25,721 nt of DNA from a virus (IMGVR_UViG_3300008117_000262:1-25721); one strand, 5' to 3'; positions 12,951 to 21,655 are shown, counted from the stretch's first letter. Notes: generated by a model not told the origin, from the sequence alone. Numbers and translations: made by a program.

Positions 12951-15008
12951 ATGCCAAAATTTCAGAGTCCAGTAGGATACACAGGCCCAAAAGCTACAAC
13001 AACAAGTTTAGGACAAGCACGTTTTGCAACAGTTGCTGAAGCCGATGCTGGAGACAGAGACGATCTTATTATATCACCGGCAACTTTAGACGCTGCGGGC
13101 GATCTTCTTATTCCCGATGCAACTGATACTGTTAAAGGTAAAATCAGAATTGCTACAGACGCTGAGGCAGTAGCAGGCGTACTTGATACAGTTGCTATGA
13201 CTCCTTACACAGTAGGTTTGATTGCAATTGCAGGTGCTCCTTTAGCTTCTGAAGTGTTAGCAGGTATAGCCGAATTGGCAACACAAGCTGAAACCAATAC
13301 CGGTACAGACGACAATAGAATTGTAACTCCTTTAAAACTGACAGGTAGATTTGCATCGCCTCCAGCTATAGGTGGGACAACTCCAGCAGCAGGATCTTTC
13401 ACAACTCTTGGCGCTACAGGCTTAGCAACTCTCAGCGGATCTGCTACCATTACAACTGGCGCAACAGCATTAAATCTTGCTTCTGATGCATCTACAGGCG
13501 CAGTAAATATCGGTACTGGGGCCGGAGCTCGTGTATTGACCCTGGGCAACGTAACGGGCGCAACTGGTGTTACAATAAATACTGGTACAGCAGGATTTGC
13601 TCTTAATACCACTGGCACAGGTGACGTGGTTGTAACTTCGGCTGATACCGTTTTAATCGACTCGGCGGGAGTTTTAGAACTCAACTCATCAGCTGGTGTG
13701 ATTGGGATTGGTAACGATGCTGTTTCGCAAAACATTAATATTGGTACGGCTGGAGTAAGAACAGTAACGGTAGGTAGCGCAACTGGTGCTTCTCAAGTTG
13801 CTATCGTGGGTGGTACGGCTGGCACATCTTTAGGTGGTAACGCCATTGCCCAAACGGTAACGGTGGGAAACCAGACAGGAGCTTCAGCTGTTGTTATTGA
13901 TTCAGGAACCGGAGCCATCAATATAGGTACAGCGATTGCCAAGACAATTACGATTGGTAATGCTACAGGAGCGACCTCAGTTGTTTTAAACTCGGGTACT
14001 GGCGCAATTAACATTGGTACATCTATAGCAAAAACAATAACTATAGGTAATGCTACTGGTGCGACAGCTCTTGTACTCAACGCTGGCTCTGGTGCTTCTA
14101 GCTTTACTTCTGTGAACGGTACATTAACGATGAATACCGGTACAGGTACTATTGCTCTTTCATCTGACGCAACAGCAACCACGGTAAACATATCCACAGG
14201 TGCTGGCGTAAAGGCATTGACCCTAGGATCTACAAACACAACATCGTCAACCACTTTACAGTCTGGTTCTGGCGCATTAAACGTAACATCTACAAACGGT
14301 GCTCTTACTGTTAACTCAGGTACAGGAGCTCTTGGAATATCTACAGACGCATCAGCGACTACAGTAAATATTGGTACTGGTGCGGCAGTTGTTAAAACTA
14401 TCTCTATTGGGGGTACAGGAGCTAACGTTATAGCCGTTGCCAACACTCAAACAGGTGGTTCCTACTCATTAGGCGCTGCTATGACGACAGGCACTATAAA
14501 TATTGGTGGTACTGGCGCTCATACTGGCACGATGACTATTGCAGGTGGTACAGGTGCTCAGGCGATAAATATTGCTGGTTCAACTGGTGGAAAAACAGTC
14601 ACAATTGCAAACGGTGCTGGAGCTAACGCAGTCACGATCGGGTCAACTAACACGACTTCAGCGACCACAATTCAAGCTGGATCTGGTGCAATTAACCTTA
14701 CTGGTAATGTCAACTTAACAGCTGTAGCGACTAAAATTAGCTATAATGGCGGAGCTGCTACAGACTTTATCGGTACTGGTACATTGACTGCTGGTACTGT
14801 AACCATCGCAAACACAAACATAGCAGCAACAGATAGAATTTTTATCCAAAGAACGGCAGCAAACGCTTCTACAACACTTGGAGAGATTAGCTATACCATA
14901 AGTGCAGGTGCTAGCTTTACTGTAACAAGCTTAATTCTGGGTACTCCTGGATCAACACAGACAGGGGATGTATCTAGCTTTGCATACTTTATCGTAGGTC
15001 AAACCTAA
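12951..15008 (+). CDS. Tail-fibre protein 1, repeat-built
   Basis: A 685-residue fibre, probably a trimeric receptor-binding or side-fibre protein. The N-terminal region has three phage tail-fibre repeats of the AT.AEA.AG....I.(S/T)P.TL type at residues 21-48, 63-90 and 105-132, exactly 42 apart. Next is the common fibre motif PAIGGTTPAAGSFTTL (about 138-153). A long shaft follows (about 160-610) of short Gly/Thr/Ala/Asn repeats such as INIGT, TITIGNATGAT and SGTGA, then a distinct C-terminal domain of about 90 residues that may be the binding tip. There are no Cys and few charged residues in the shaft. Ribosome-binding site AAGG. Confidence 0.85.
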   Translation: MPKFQSPVGYTGPKATTTSLGQARFATVAEADAGDRDDLIISPATLDAAGDLLIPDATDTVKGKIRIATDAEAVAGVLDTVAMTPYTVGLIAIAGAPLASEVLAGIAELATQAETNTGTDDNRIVTPLKLTGRFASPPAIGGTTPAAGSFTTLGATGLATLSGSATITTGATALNLASDASTGAVNIGTGAGARVLTLGNVTGATGVTINTGTAGFALNTTGTGDVVVTSADTVLIDSAGVLELNSSAGVIGIGNDAVSQNINIGTAGVRTVTVGSATGASQVAIVGGTAGTSLGGNAIAQTVTVGNQTGASAVVIDSGTGAINIGTAIAKTITIGNATGATSVVLNSGTGAINIGTSIAKTITIGNATGATALVLNAGSGASSFTSVNGTLTMNTGTGTIALSSDATATTVNISTGAGVKALTLGSTNTTSSTTLQSGSGALNVTSTNGALTVNSGTGALGISTDASATTVNIGTGAAVVKTISIGGTGANVIAVANTQTGGSYSLGAAMTTGTINIGGTGAHTGTMTIAGGTGAQAINIAGSTGGKTVTIANGAGANAVTIGSTNTTSATTIQAGSGAINLTGNVNLTAVATKISYNGGAATDFIGTGTLTAGTVTIANTNIAATDRIFIQRTAANASTTLGEISYTISAGASFTVTSLILGTPGSTQTGDVSSFAYFIVGQT
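13902..14081 (+). repeat. Two tandem 90-base units in the fibre shaft
   Basis: The units 13902-13991 and 13992-14081 encode 30 residues each (318-347 and 348-377). They start SGTGAINIGT and match at 27 of 30 residues, while about 19 of those 27 shared codons differ by synonymous changes. Related, more diverged units run through the rest of the shaft. Confidence 0.85.
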
Positions 15009-15009
15009 T

Positions 15010-15186
15010 ATGGCAAAAGATTGGATTTCCGGGGCGATAAAAAACCCCGGATCTTTAAGAAAAAAACTTGGTGTAAAAAAAGGTGAAAATATACCTTCAA
15101 GTAAGCTAAAAAAGGCTACGCATTCAAAAAATGCGAGAACAAGAAAACAAGCCATCTTGGCCGAAACCTTAAAGGGATTACGATGA
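15010..15186 (+). CDS. Small basic conserved phage protein
   Basis: A 58-residue protein of a type I recognise in many phage structural regions: MAKDWISGAIKNPGSLRKKL, then GVKKGENIP, SSKLKKATHSKN and a C-terminal helix ending AETLKGLR. The W(I)xGAIKNPG(S/A)L(R/H) start and the KATHSKN....RxAxLAETL end are its hallmarks. Function is not known; the high Lys content could suit binding to DNA or to the virion. It starts one base after the fibre 1 stop with a weak ribosome-binding site and overlaps the next gene by ATGA. Confidence 0.8.
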   Translation: MAKDWISGAIKNPGSLRKKLGVKKGENIPSSKLKKATHSKNARTRKQAILAETLKGLR

Positions 15187-15413
15187 TTAAGCAAGCCACC
15201 ATGTTTGAATTTGTTAAAGAAAACAAAAAAGTTAACATCATATTTGACTCTGATACTCCCGCAGGCGTGTTACATGACTGCCTTATGGAAGCTAAAGGAT
15301 ATGTAGTCGAAAGGATGATCCAAGCTCAAAAAGAAGAGATTGAACTAGGCGAAAAATACAAAAAATTATCCGATCAGGAAGAAGAGAGTTATAATGACAG
15401 TAGTTGTTGCTAG
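15183..15413 (+). CDS. Small acidic helical protein, unknown
   Basis: A 76-residue soluble protein: a beta-like start (FVKENKKVNIIFDSDTPAG), a central helix (HDCLMEAKGYVVERMIQAQKEE when read through), and a charged tail ending in two Cys. AAGGGA five bases before the ATG supports translation. It overlaps both neighbours (4 bases before, 20 after), which suggests tight coupling with the fibre accessory genes. It might be a fibre chaperone; there is no motif to prove it. Confidence 0.68.
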   Translation: MIKQATMFEFVKENKKVNIIFDSDTPAGVLHDCLMEAKGYVVERMIQAQKEEIELGEKYKKLSDQEEESYNDSSCC

Positions 15414-15729
15414 GGCATTTTTTGATGAAATAAGATCACTAGGTTTCGGAGGTATCTCTGGAGCCTATGCTCCTGTTGGGTCACCATTAGAGCATACAGC
15501 TCGTGGCGTATGTTTTACCAATAATACAGCTGGCGATTTATTTTTCACAGATGACACATCAGTAGATAAGATCTTTGTCAAAGCTGGATCCTTTAAACTT
15601 TGGGATATTCAGTCAAACGTTAATCCAGGCAGAGATGACAGCTATGTGCTCCCTGTTGGAACACAATTTTATGTCAAACAAATTACTGCGCCTGTTTCTG
15701 GGTCTGTTTACATAGAGAATATTAGATAA
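15394..15729 (+). CDS. Small beta-sandwich-like virion accessory protein
   Basis: A 111-residue protein of a kind often found near podovirus fibre genes. It has SGAYAPVGSPLEHTARGVCF (about 22-41), then TNNTAGDLFF, a KAGSFKLWDIQSN stretch and VLPVGTQFYVKQ, ending GSVYIENIR. The alternating strands and the CxTNNT..D(L/V)FF and (V/A)GSFKL(W/F)D elements are what I recognise. It probably binds at the tail or fibre as a small beta protein; function not established. A GAGAG ribosome-binding site precedes the ATG and the stop overlaps the next ATG. Confidence 0.72.
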   Translation: MTVVVARAFFDEIRSLGFGGISGAYAPVGSPLEHTARGVCFTNNTAGDLFFTDDTSVDKIFVKAGSFKLWDIQSNVNPGRDDSYVLPVGTQFYVKQITAPVSGSVYIENIR

Positions 15730-16397
15730 TGCTAAATAAAAGAGATATGGTCGCTCGCTTTCAAGAAACCGTAAAGCAAGAAATCATAAACCACAATAAA
15801 AGTATTGCTCAAAGCAATGGTTCCATCAATGAATTGAAAAAATTCATAGATGATCTCTACTCTGAAATCACCAAATGCAAAAATTTGCACACGTCAGAAT
15901 TTACCTTTGTTGCTAACCAGTTTGGAGACCTCTCAGAGTATGTTGAAGTTTCCAAGCAAGAATTAGATTCAAAAATAAATGACATAAAGCCAGTACTTGC
16001 TAATATTAATGAAAAGATTGACGAACTATCAGTACTTTTTATAGACGTAGCCAAAAATAAAGAAAATTTAAGTGCTCATATCAAACAAATGGCACAACTT
16101 TTTTTAGCTGTAGGGGAACACTTCCAGGAGTTAGAGACTAACTTTAACAATCAAATCGAACGTCTAGAAAAAAGTTTCATCAAAAAACTCGAAAAAACCG
16201 TTCAGGATATCAATTTGCCATCTCAACTACAGCTCATAAACCAGAATCTTAACGCTAAAATTGATGAAAATAAGCAAGTTCTAAAATCCCTTCATGAAGA
16301 AAATGCAATTCTGAAAAAAGAAATGCACATACAGAAAAAATACCTAGAACGCCATGAAACCCTATTTAAACGCTATAAAATAGCCGAAGGGGAGTAA
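15729..16397 (+). CDS. Long coiled-coil protein
   Basis: A 222-residue protein that is almost all charged helix, with heptad-like hydrophobic spacing from about 30 to 215 and no signal peptide or transmembrane helix. Segments such as LANINEKIDELSVLF and LEKSFIKKLEKTVQDINL fit parallel coiled coils. It is unusual in lying between fibre genes, which otherwise encode beta-rich shafts. TAATG overlaps bind it to both neighbours. It could be a fibre linker, a fibre chaperone or an internal protein; I cannot choose. Confidence 0.7.
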   Translation: MLNKRDMVARFQETVKQEIINHNKSIAQSNGSINELKKFIDDLYSEITKCKNLHTSEFTFVANQFGDLSEYVEVSKQELDSKINDIKPVLANINEKIDELSVLFIDVAKNKENLSAHIKQMAQLFLAVGEHFQELETNFNNQIERLEKSFIKKLEKTVQDINLPSQLQLINQNLNAKIDENKQVLKSLHEENAILKKEMHIQKKYLERHETLFKRYKIAEGE

Positions 16398-17752
16398 TGA
16401 GCCAGTCAGGTGATTTAAATCCAGTCTCAAGCAATCCTCAGATACCTACAAGCTTCATAACAGATGATGGCGATGCGATACCCATTGCAAATGAACTTGA
16501 GATATTAGGCGCTGTTGTTGCTAATGCTGGGGTTCCTGTTGAGACTGTTGGTTCAGGAAATACGGTTACAATTAACGTGCAAGTTGCCGATGCTGTGGCT
16601 GCTACAGATTTATCAGCCGTTGGACTTGCAGCATTTGATTCGGCTGACTTTTCTGTAGACGCTAATGGTTTTGTATCTTTAGTAGGTGGTGGATCTGGCA
16701 TCACTACAATTAACGGTGACTCTGGAAGCATTACAGGCGCTGTGGTTACCATTTACGCAAACAATGCTGCAAGTAACGCTGGGGGTACAGTTGAATTTGT
16801 AAATGCTGGAACAACATCAACGTTGAATATTACTGACCCTACCTTGTTTAATACAATGATCGGTTTGACATCCGGAAATTTAACCGTTACAGGTACACAT
16901 AACACATCTTTAGGATATGAATCTCTACGAAGCGTTACTACAGGAACATTAAACGTCGCGTTAGGATATCGGTCGCAATATCTATGCACTCAGGGCGCTT
17001 CTAATATAGCCGTTGGAAATAGCGCTCTTTTTTCAAATACAATAGGTTCTTTCAATGTTTGTGTTGGAGAGACAACTCTTTCAAATCTTATTGGTAACTG
17101 GAATACAGCGGTTGGGCATAGTGCGTTACAGTCATATAATGGTGATGCAAATACTGCCGTTGGGTATTTTGCAGCGCGCTTAGCTTCTGGCGCTGGTCTA
17201 ACATCAATAGGATTTCTATCATTATCAAATAATAGCACTGGTGCCAGAAATACAGCAGTTGGTTATTGGGGTCTAGCAAGCGTTACCACAGGTACAGATA
17301 ATACTGTAATAGGTTATGACGCTGGAAAAACTTATAATGGTGCTGAAAGCAACAATATTTGTATTGGTGCTAATGTAACTGGAACTTTGGGAGAAAGCAA
17401 TGTAACACGAATCGGAAGCGGCCAAACCCAAGCATATTTAGCAGGTGTATTAAATACGAATAGTGGCCGCGTTATCAAAGTTACTACACCCGGGGCATAT
17501 CCGTATACTACATTGACAACCGATCATTTAATTCTTGTAGATACTTCAGCCGCTAGAACGATAAATCTAATTGCAGCCCCAGTGACTGGCACATTATATT
17601 ACATAAAAGACAGCGTTGGATCTGCGGCAGCAAACAATATTACGATCACGCCAGCAGCTGGTAATATTGACGGTGCAGCATCCAAAACAATTGCCTCAAA
17701 TTATGGGTCGATGACGATAGTTTATAATGGTACTGAATGGTCAATCGTGTGA
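16397..17752 (+). CDS. Tail-fibre protein 2 with TAVGY-type repeats
   Basis: A 451-residue fibre. The N-terminal module (about 30-125) contains AGVPVETVGSGNTVTINVQV and GLAAFDSADFSVDANGFVSL, a form shared with fibre 4 and likely used for attachment. The shaft (about 165-320) is built of roughly 20-30-residue units around (N)TAVGY.AL or similar (NTSLGYESL, NVALGYRSQ, NTAVGHSALQS, NTAVGYFAA, NTVIGYDAG). These resemble the left-handed beta-roll of trimeric adhesin heads. A conserved C-terminal beta domain (about 375-451, ARTINLIAAPVTGTLYYIKD to MTIVYNGTEWSIV) follows. AAGGGG precedes the overlapping start. Confidence 0.83.
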   Translation: MSQSGDLNPVSSNPQIPTSFITDDGDAIPIANELEILGAVVANAGVPVETVGSGNTVTINVQVADAVAATDLSAVGLAAFDSADFSVDANGFVSLVGGGSGITTINGDSGSITGAVVTIYANNAASNAGGTVEFVNAGTTSTLNITDPTLFNTMIGLTSGNLTVTGTHNTSLGYESLRSVTTGTLNVALGYRSQYLCTQGASNIAVGNSALFSNTIGSFNVCVGETTLSNLIGNWNTAVGHSALQSYNGDANTAVGYFAARLASGAGLTSIGFLSLSNNSTGARNTAVGYWGLASVTTGTDNTVIGYDAGKTYNGAESNNICIGANVTGTLGESNVTRIGSGQTQAYLAGVLNTNSGRVIKVTTPGAYPYTTLTTDHLILVDTSAARTINLIAAPVTGTLYYIKDSVGSAAANNITITPAAGNIDGAASKTIASNYGSMTIVYNGTEWSIV

Positions 17753-17778
17753 TAAATAAAGTTAAATTAGGATAAAAC

Positions 17779-19584
17779 ATGTCTCATATAGGCGAAGGAA
17801 CAACAGGGGAGTTTTTAAGGGGGATAGGAACAATTGGTTCAGCTTCTTTTTCTTCATCAACTATAACTGTAGCAGAAGGTGGAACTGGAAGCACATCGTT
17901 TAGCGCCGGATCTGTCATATTTTCTGACGGTTCGATACTTACACAAGACAATGCTAACTTATTCTATGATAACACAAATAATCGACTAGGTATTGGCATT
18001 GGTACCCCCCTTGATACGCTCCACATTGCAGGGGCTATGGAACTTGATCACACGTCGATTGTGAACGATGATCACGCCATCGAAATTGTCTGCAATGCAA
18101 ATGGCTTTGCAGACGTGAAAGCCATGGACATCGATTATATTACAGGCGCATTAGCAGCAGGTGAAGACGAAGAGGCAATCTTAGTCAACATTGACCAAAG
18201 CCTATCTACAGGCGGAATTGTCGCAGGCTATCTATGTCTCGCAACATCAACGGGATCAGCAGTTGTAAACGGGTATGAGACTGGAATTAATATCAATCCA
18301 ATTGTCCATGAAAGTGGCACTTTCGGTAACGCTGAAGAAATATTAAACATCGCTGTAGATGTGACAGCAGCACTAAACAGTGGTGGTGCAGGTGCAATTT
18401 CAGGGTTTGTTGCAGATAACGACACAATGACCATCGGAGACAGCACGCAATTTGGCGAGATGGAAATCATTCTAACTACGCCTGCAAGTGGCGCTGGGAT
18501 AGATCCGCTGTTCGAATACTCGACTGGAGCAGGAACATATGCGTCATTTGTTCCGGCTGATGGAACCAACGGCTTTAGAAACACTGGTGCTATATTGTGG
18601 GACGCATCAACACTTGCAGGATGGGTTATAGCAGCATCAGGCAGATATGAGATTAGAATCACTAGACAGAGAAACGTTCTAGCGACTACTCCCGTGCTAG
18701 ATGAACTGCAAATTTCAGCACTGACAGAGTACAAATGGGACAAAGATGGCAACGTCAACCTCAATTCATTAACATTGACAACCCCCCTAGTAGTGTCTAG
18801 CGGTGGAAGTGGTCGAGCATCTCACACGGCATATGCTGTGATATGCGGAGGCACAACAGCAACAGGAGCTCAACAATCAGTCGCTTCTGTAGGCTCCGCA
18901 GGACAGATTTTAATGTCAAACGGCGCAGGAATGTTACCGACATGGTCAACAGCAACTTATCCAGCAACAGCAGGAACTTCAGGTAAAATTTTAGTCAGTG
19001 ACGGAACAAATATAGTATCGTCAACGCCAACTTTTCCAAATGCTAGTGCAACTACAAGGAAAATAATTGTAAGCGACGGCACAAATTGGACAGCATCCAC
19101 CGAGACTTATGCCGTACCTGGCACAAGCGGAAATGTGCTTACCTCAGACGGAACCAATTGGACTAGCGCAGTTCCTGTAGTAAAATGGTTTGGATCCATT
19201 TCCACGGGGCAAGGAAACCCTGTTGATGCTACAACGTACAATTTTATTCCAGGGGGTACATTTATAGCTAATACATCATCAACTAATCCAGGATGTAGAT
19301 TTTATGCGCCTTTTGCTTGCACAATAACAACAGTATACGGAGCTTTTAGGGTATCAGGAACATTAGGAACTAGCGAAAATTGCACTCTATATATCAGGAA
19401 AAACGACGCAACTAATACAAACATTTCCACAACAATACAATTAACAGCTGCTGATGTTACTTTTAACAAAACTAATCTATCTATAAGTTTAGTAGCTGGT
19501 GATTATATAGGATTCGGTTTTACTGGGCCGACATGGGCAACAAACCCTACGTCTGTAGGAATCGCATTATCTTTTTTAACATAA
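17779..19584 (+). CDS. Tail-fibre protein 3, multidomain
   Basis: A 601-residue fibre-like protein. An N-terminal fibre module (about 25-85) has the widespread ITVAEGGTGSTSF, FSDGSILTQDNAN and NTNNRLGIGIGTP elements. A central domain of about 230 residues (90-325) is more acidic and mixed, not recognised. Then comes a short tandem repeat region (about 390-465) with SGKILVSDGTN, RKIIVSDGTNW and SGNVLTSDGTNW. The C-terminal domain (about 470-601) is beta-rich with two Cys and could bind the receptor. AGGAT is the ribosome-binding site. The 75-base gap after it contains nothing convincing. Confidence 0.82.
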   Translation: MSHIGEGTTGEFLRGIGTIGSASFSSSTITVAEGGTGSTSFSAGSVIFSDGSILTQDNANLFYDNTNNRLGIGIGTPLDTLHIAGAMELDHTSIVNDDHAIEIVCNANGFADVKAMDIDYITGALAAGEDEEAILVNIDQSLSTGGIVAGYLCLATSTGSAVVNGYETGININPIVHESGTFGNAEEILNIAVDVTAALNSGGAGAISGFVADNDTMTIGDSTQFGEMEIILTTPASGAGIDPLFEYSTGAGTYASFVPADGTNGFRNTGAILWDASTLAGWVIAASGRYEIRITRQRNVLATTPVLDELQISALTEYKWDKDGNVNLNSLTLTTPLVVSSGGSGRASHTAYAVICGGTTATGAQQSVASVGSAGQILMSNGAGMLPTWSTATYPATAGTSGKILVSDGTNIVSSTPTFPNASATTRKIIVSDGTNWTASTETYAVPGTSGNVLTSDGTNWTSAVPVVKWFGSISTGQGNPVDATTYNFIPGGTFIANTSSTNPGCRFYAPFACTITTVYGAFRVSGTLGTSENCTLYIRKNDATNTNISTTIQLTAADVTFNKTNLSISLVAGDYIGFGFTGPTWATNPTSVGIALSFLT

Positions 19585-19659
19585 TGCTATACAGGTGCCC
19601 AATGGGTAATTTTATAAAAAAGAAATAGATCCGCTTAAAAAAATTTAAAGAGAATTTAA

Positions 19660-21072
19660 ATGACATCACCAATGTATCCTATCAAGTATAAGGGGCCAAA
19701 TGTCTATCTTGCGAACGTGGTTACAAGAAAAAGGCAGCCTTTATCAACGGATGTTTTTCAGCCAGAAACAGGAAAATATTATGTTCCTTTTTGTGGTTGG
19801 CAAGTAGGTGCAAACCCTACAACAGGTATTGAGGGGGAACTTTGGCTTTTAAGCAAAATTGTTGCTAATGTAGCCTATTGGGTGCTAATTTCTGGTGGCA
19901 ATGTTGGGACTGTCGTTTCTGTAACAGGTGATGATGGAGTTGTAACAAATCCAGATGGACTTGGCAATATTGATCTCACAGGAAACGTCGTAGGTAATGG
20001 GACTCATGCTAAACCTCTCTTTGTCCAAACTGGTGGGGCTAATACCGAACAATGGGATTTACAGCTTGCTACAGCTGTGCTTGCCACACCGTTAGATTCA
20101 AATGACGCTGGTATAGCAAGCTATAATAACTCTCACTTTACCGTAGACCCAACTAGCGGTATGGTTAGCTTAATTAATCCCTATACACCTACCAGCGATT
20201 TACATGTTGCAAGATATATTGTGAGTGCTGGAGGCGGAACAGATGGTGCAAACTATACGACCATTGCAAGCGCAATAACCGCGGCCGTAAGCGCTGGTGG
20301 AACTCAAACAATCGCTATTCAGCCAGGTACATACACTGAAAATATTACTCTTCCGGCTAATATCAATCTTACAGCCTTTCCATGCGATGCTCAAACTCCT
20401 AGCGTCATAATTTCTGGAACTGTCTCTTGCACTGATGCGGGTACACGATCTATTTCTAATATACGCCTTAGCACAAACGGAGCCGCTGCTTTATCTATTA
20501 CGGGAGTGGCAGCTACAAACGTTAGACTCACTGGATGTTCTTTTAGTGCTACTGATGCTTTTGCTATTGTAGGCACATCTAGCGGTAATGGCACTGTAAC
20601 TATGATTGATTGCATTGGTGCTTCATCAGGGACTAATAGCACGTTCCAGTTGACTACAGGCACAAACATGGTTGTGATTAATTGCCGATTTACAGGCACA
20701 ACAACGTCTAGTACAATTGGCAGCGGATGCGATCTTGGTTTGATAAACGCAAGTTTTGGACATCCGATAACTACTTCCGGGACTGCTACATTGGGCGGTC
20801 GTCAAGTATTTATCAGTTCTACAGCTACATCTTTGGTTATTGGGTCTACAGGAGAGCAAAACCTAGTCCATAGCGTTATAGGTGGCCCGGCTGCTGTTGC
20901 TGCAATTACAATTGCGGGAGGGTGTACACTCACTATCTCTTTATCTGAGATCGTTGGAGCTACTCCTAATGTGATTACAGGCGCAGGAACGATCGACAGA
21001 GGTCTTCTTGTATTTACAGGATCCGGATCAACAATTACTGTGGCAACTCAGAACGCTCTTGCGACGATTTAA
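19660..21072 (+). CDS. Tail spike/fibre protein 4, beta-helix
   Basis: A 470-residue protein likely folding as a right-handed beta-helix spike. The N-terminal 160 residues hold an attachment-type module (VVSVTGDDGVVTNPDGLG; GIASYNNSHFTVDPTSGMVSL) related to fibre 2. At about 190-230 is the typical entry to pectin-lyase-like helices: AGGGTDGANYTTIASAITAA, then TIAIQPGTYTENITLP. Short strand-turn units run to the end, where the chain stops without a separate tip domain. I see no clear catalytic acid pair, so depolymerase activity is open. The 3' end overlaps a small - strand gene by 38 bases. Confidence 0.82.
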   Translation: MTSPMYPIKYKGPNVYLANVVTRKRQPLSTDVFQPETGKYYVPFCGWQVGANPTTGIEGELWLLSKIVANVAYWVLISGGNVGTVVSVTGDDGVVTNPDGLGNIDLTGNVVGNGTHAKPLFVQTGGANTEQWDLQLATAVLATPLDSNDAGIASYNNSHFTVDPTSGMVSLINPYTPTSDLHVARYIVSAGGGTDGANYTTIASAITAAVSAGGTQTIAIQPGTYTENITLPANINLTAFPCDAQTPSVIISGTVSCTDAGTRSISNIRLSTNGAAALSITGVAATNVRLTGCSFSATDAFAIVGTSSGNGTVTMIDCIGASSGTNSTFQLTTGTNMVVINCRFTGTTTSSTIGSGCDLGLINASFGHPITTSGTATLGGRQVFISSTATSLVIGSTGEQNLVHSVIGGPAAVAAITIAGGCTLTISLSEIVGATPNVITGAGTIDRGLLVFTGSGSTITVATQNALATI

Positions 21073-21220
21073 TCATCTGTAGGATTTCTTGATAAGCAGT
21101 GTCTTTGCCCACATAATACCAGTATTCGATATCTTGGAGTTCAGCTCTGTGTATTATCGATGGTAGTTGTGTGAGTTTATCCTCTAATACGTATTGGATA
21201 TGTTGAATGTCTGCGTTCAT
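21035..21220 (-). CDS. Small soluble protein, unknown
   Basis: A 61-residue protein, mostly helical (MNADIQHIQYVLEDKL; RAELQDIEYWYYVGKDTAYQEIL). No family recognised. The start has ATAGG about six bases upstream. It is the last gene of the leftward early operon, and its last 12 codons run into the end of the fibre 4 gene on the other strand, so the two operons converge head-on without a spacer. The coding case rests on composition, strand and position, hence moderate confidence. Confidence 0.55.
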   Translation of the reverse strand: MNADIQHIQYVLEDKLTQLPSIIHRAELQDIEYWYYVGKDTAYQEILQMIKSSQERSELPQ

Positions 21221-21235
21221 TTTAAACCTATCTTC

Positions 21236-21379
21236 CTAATATGTGCATTTTTTGACTGTGTAAAGCGGCTTGACAATCAACCCCCACTTTAGCCAGTATT
21301 CGCACTGCACAGCTAGCCCTTTATACTTTCCTGGACTTAGTATTACGAATAATTTTAGACTCCAGTCGCTCCTCGGAGT
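21236..21379 (-). pseudogene. Open frame after an in-frame stop, possible decayed small gene
   Basis: These 48 codons (including the stop) follow the TAA of the upstream gene in the same frame. They read like protein, for example KLFVILSPGKYKGLAVQ then WGLIVKPLYTVKK, close to small phage proteins with a KYKG....QW.....IVKP pattern. No ATG or TTG occurs in the frame and the only GTG (21308-21310) would leave 24 residues. It may be a gene that lost its start, a readthrough extension, or chance. Confidence 0.3.
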
Positions 21380-21655
21380 TTATTTTTCTATCTCTTCACA
21401 ATGTAATTTGATTTCATTCATCAACATATCACAATAGCATTGAGCAGCTTGCTTTTTATTTGCAGCATCGCCAGGAACAGTAGCAAAAATTAACGAAGAC
21501 AAAATTCTGACGAGTGAATTAAGGGCGATGTCTTTATTCACATCTTCAATTTCTTTGCAAATAACTGGGACAAGCCTATTGTTTAACGCTGTAATCTCTT
21601 CTATGAGATGATCCGGAGTATCTTTACTAAGCACTTTTCTATAATTTATTGTCAC
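21380..21655 (-). CDS. Small helical accessory protein, unknown
   Basis: A 91-residue soluble, helical protein (EEITALNNRLVPVICKEIED; LVRILSSLIFATVPGD; QAAQCYCDMLMNEIKL). No family recognised. It starts at GTG directly after the upstream stop (TAAGTG), with GGAG eight bases before. The stop is followed by an open frame in the same reading phase. As part of the leftward early operon, a role in host takeover or regulation is conceivable but there is no direct evidence. Confidence 0.68.
   Translation of the reverse strand: MTINYRKVLSKDTPDHLIEEITALNNRLVPVICKEIEDVNKDIALNSLVRILSSLIFATVPGDAANKKQAAQCYCDMLMNEIKLHCEEIEK

Noticed and set aside
13205-14446. Two long - strand open frames (176 and 217 codons) across fibre 1, and similar ones in fibres 2-4
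   Set aside because: They encode Pro/Val/Ala repeats, the mirror of Gly/Thr-rich shaft codons on the + strand. Low stop frequency follows from the repeat composition.
12951-21072. Diversity-generating retroelement acting on the fibres
   Set aside because: No reverse transcriptase or template repeat is visible, and the repeats differ by synonymous changes rather than by adenine-directed substitutions.
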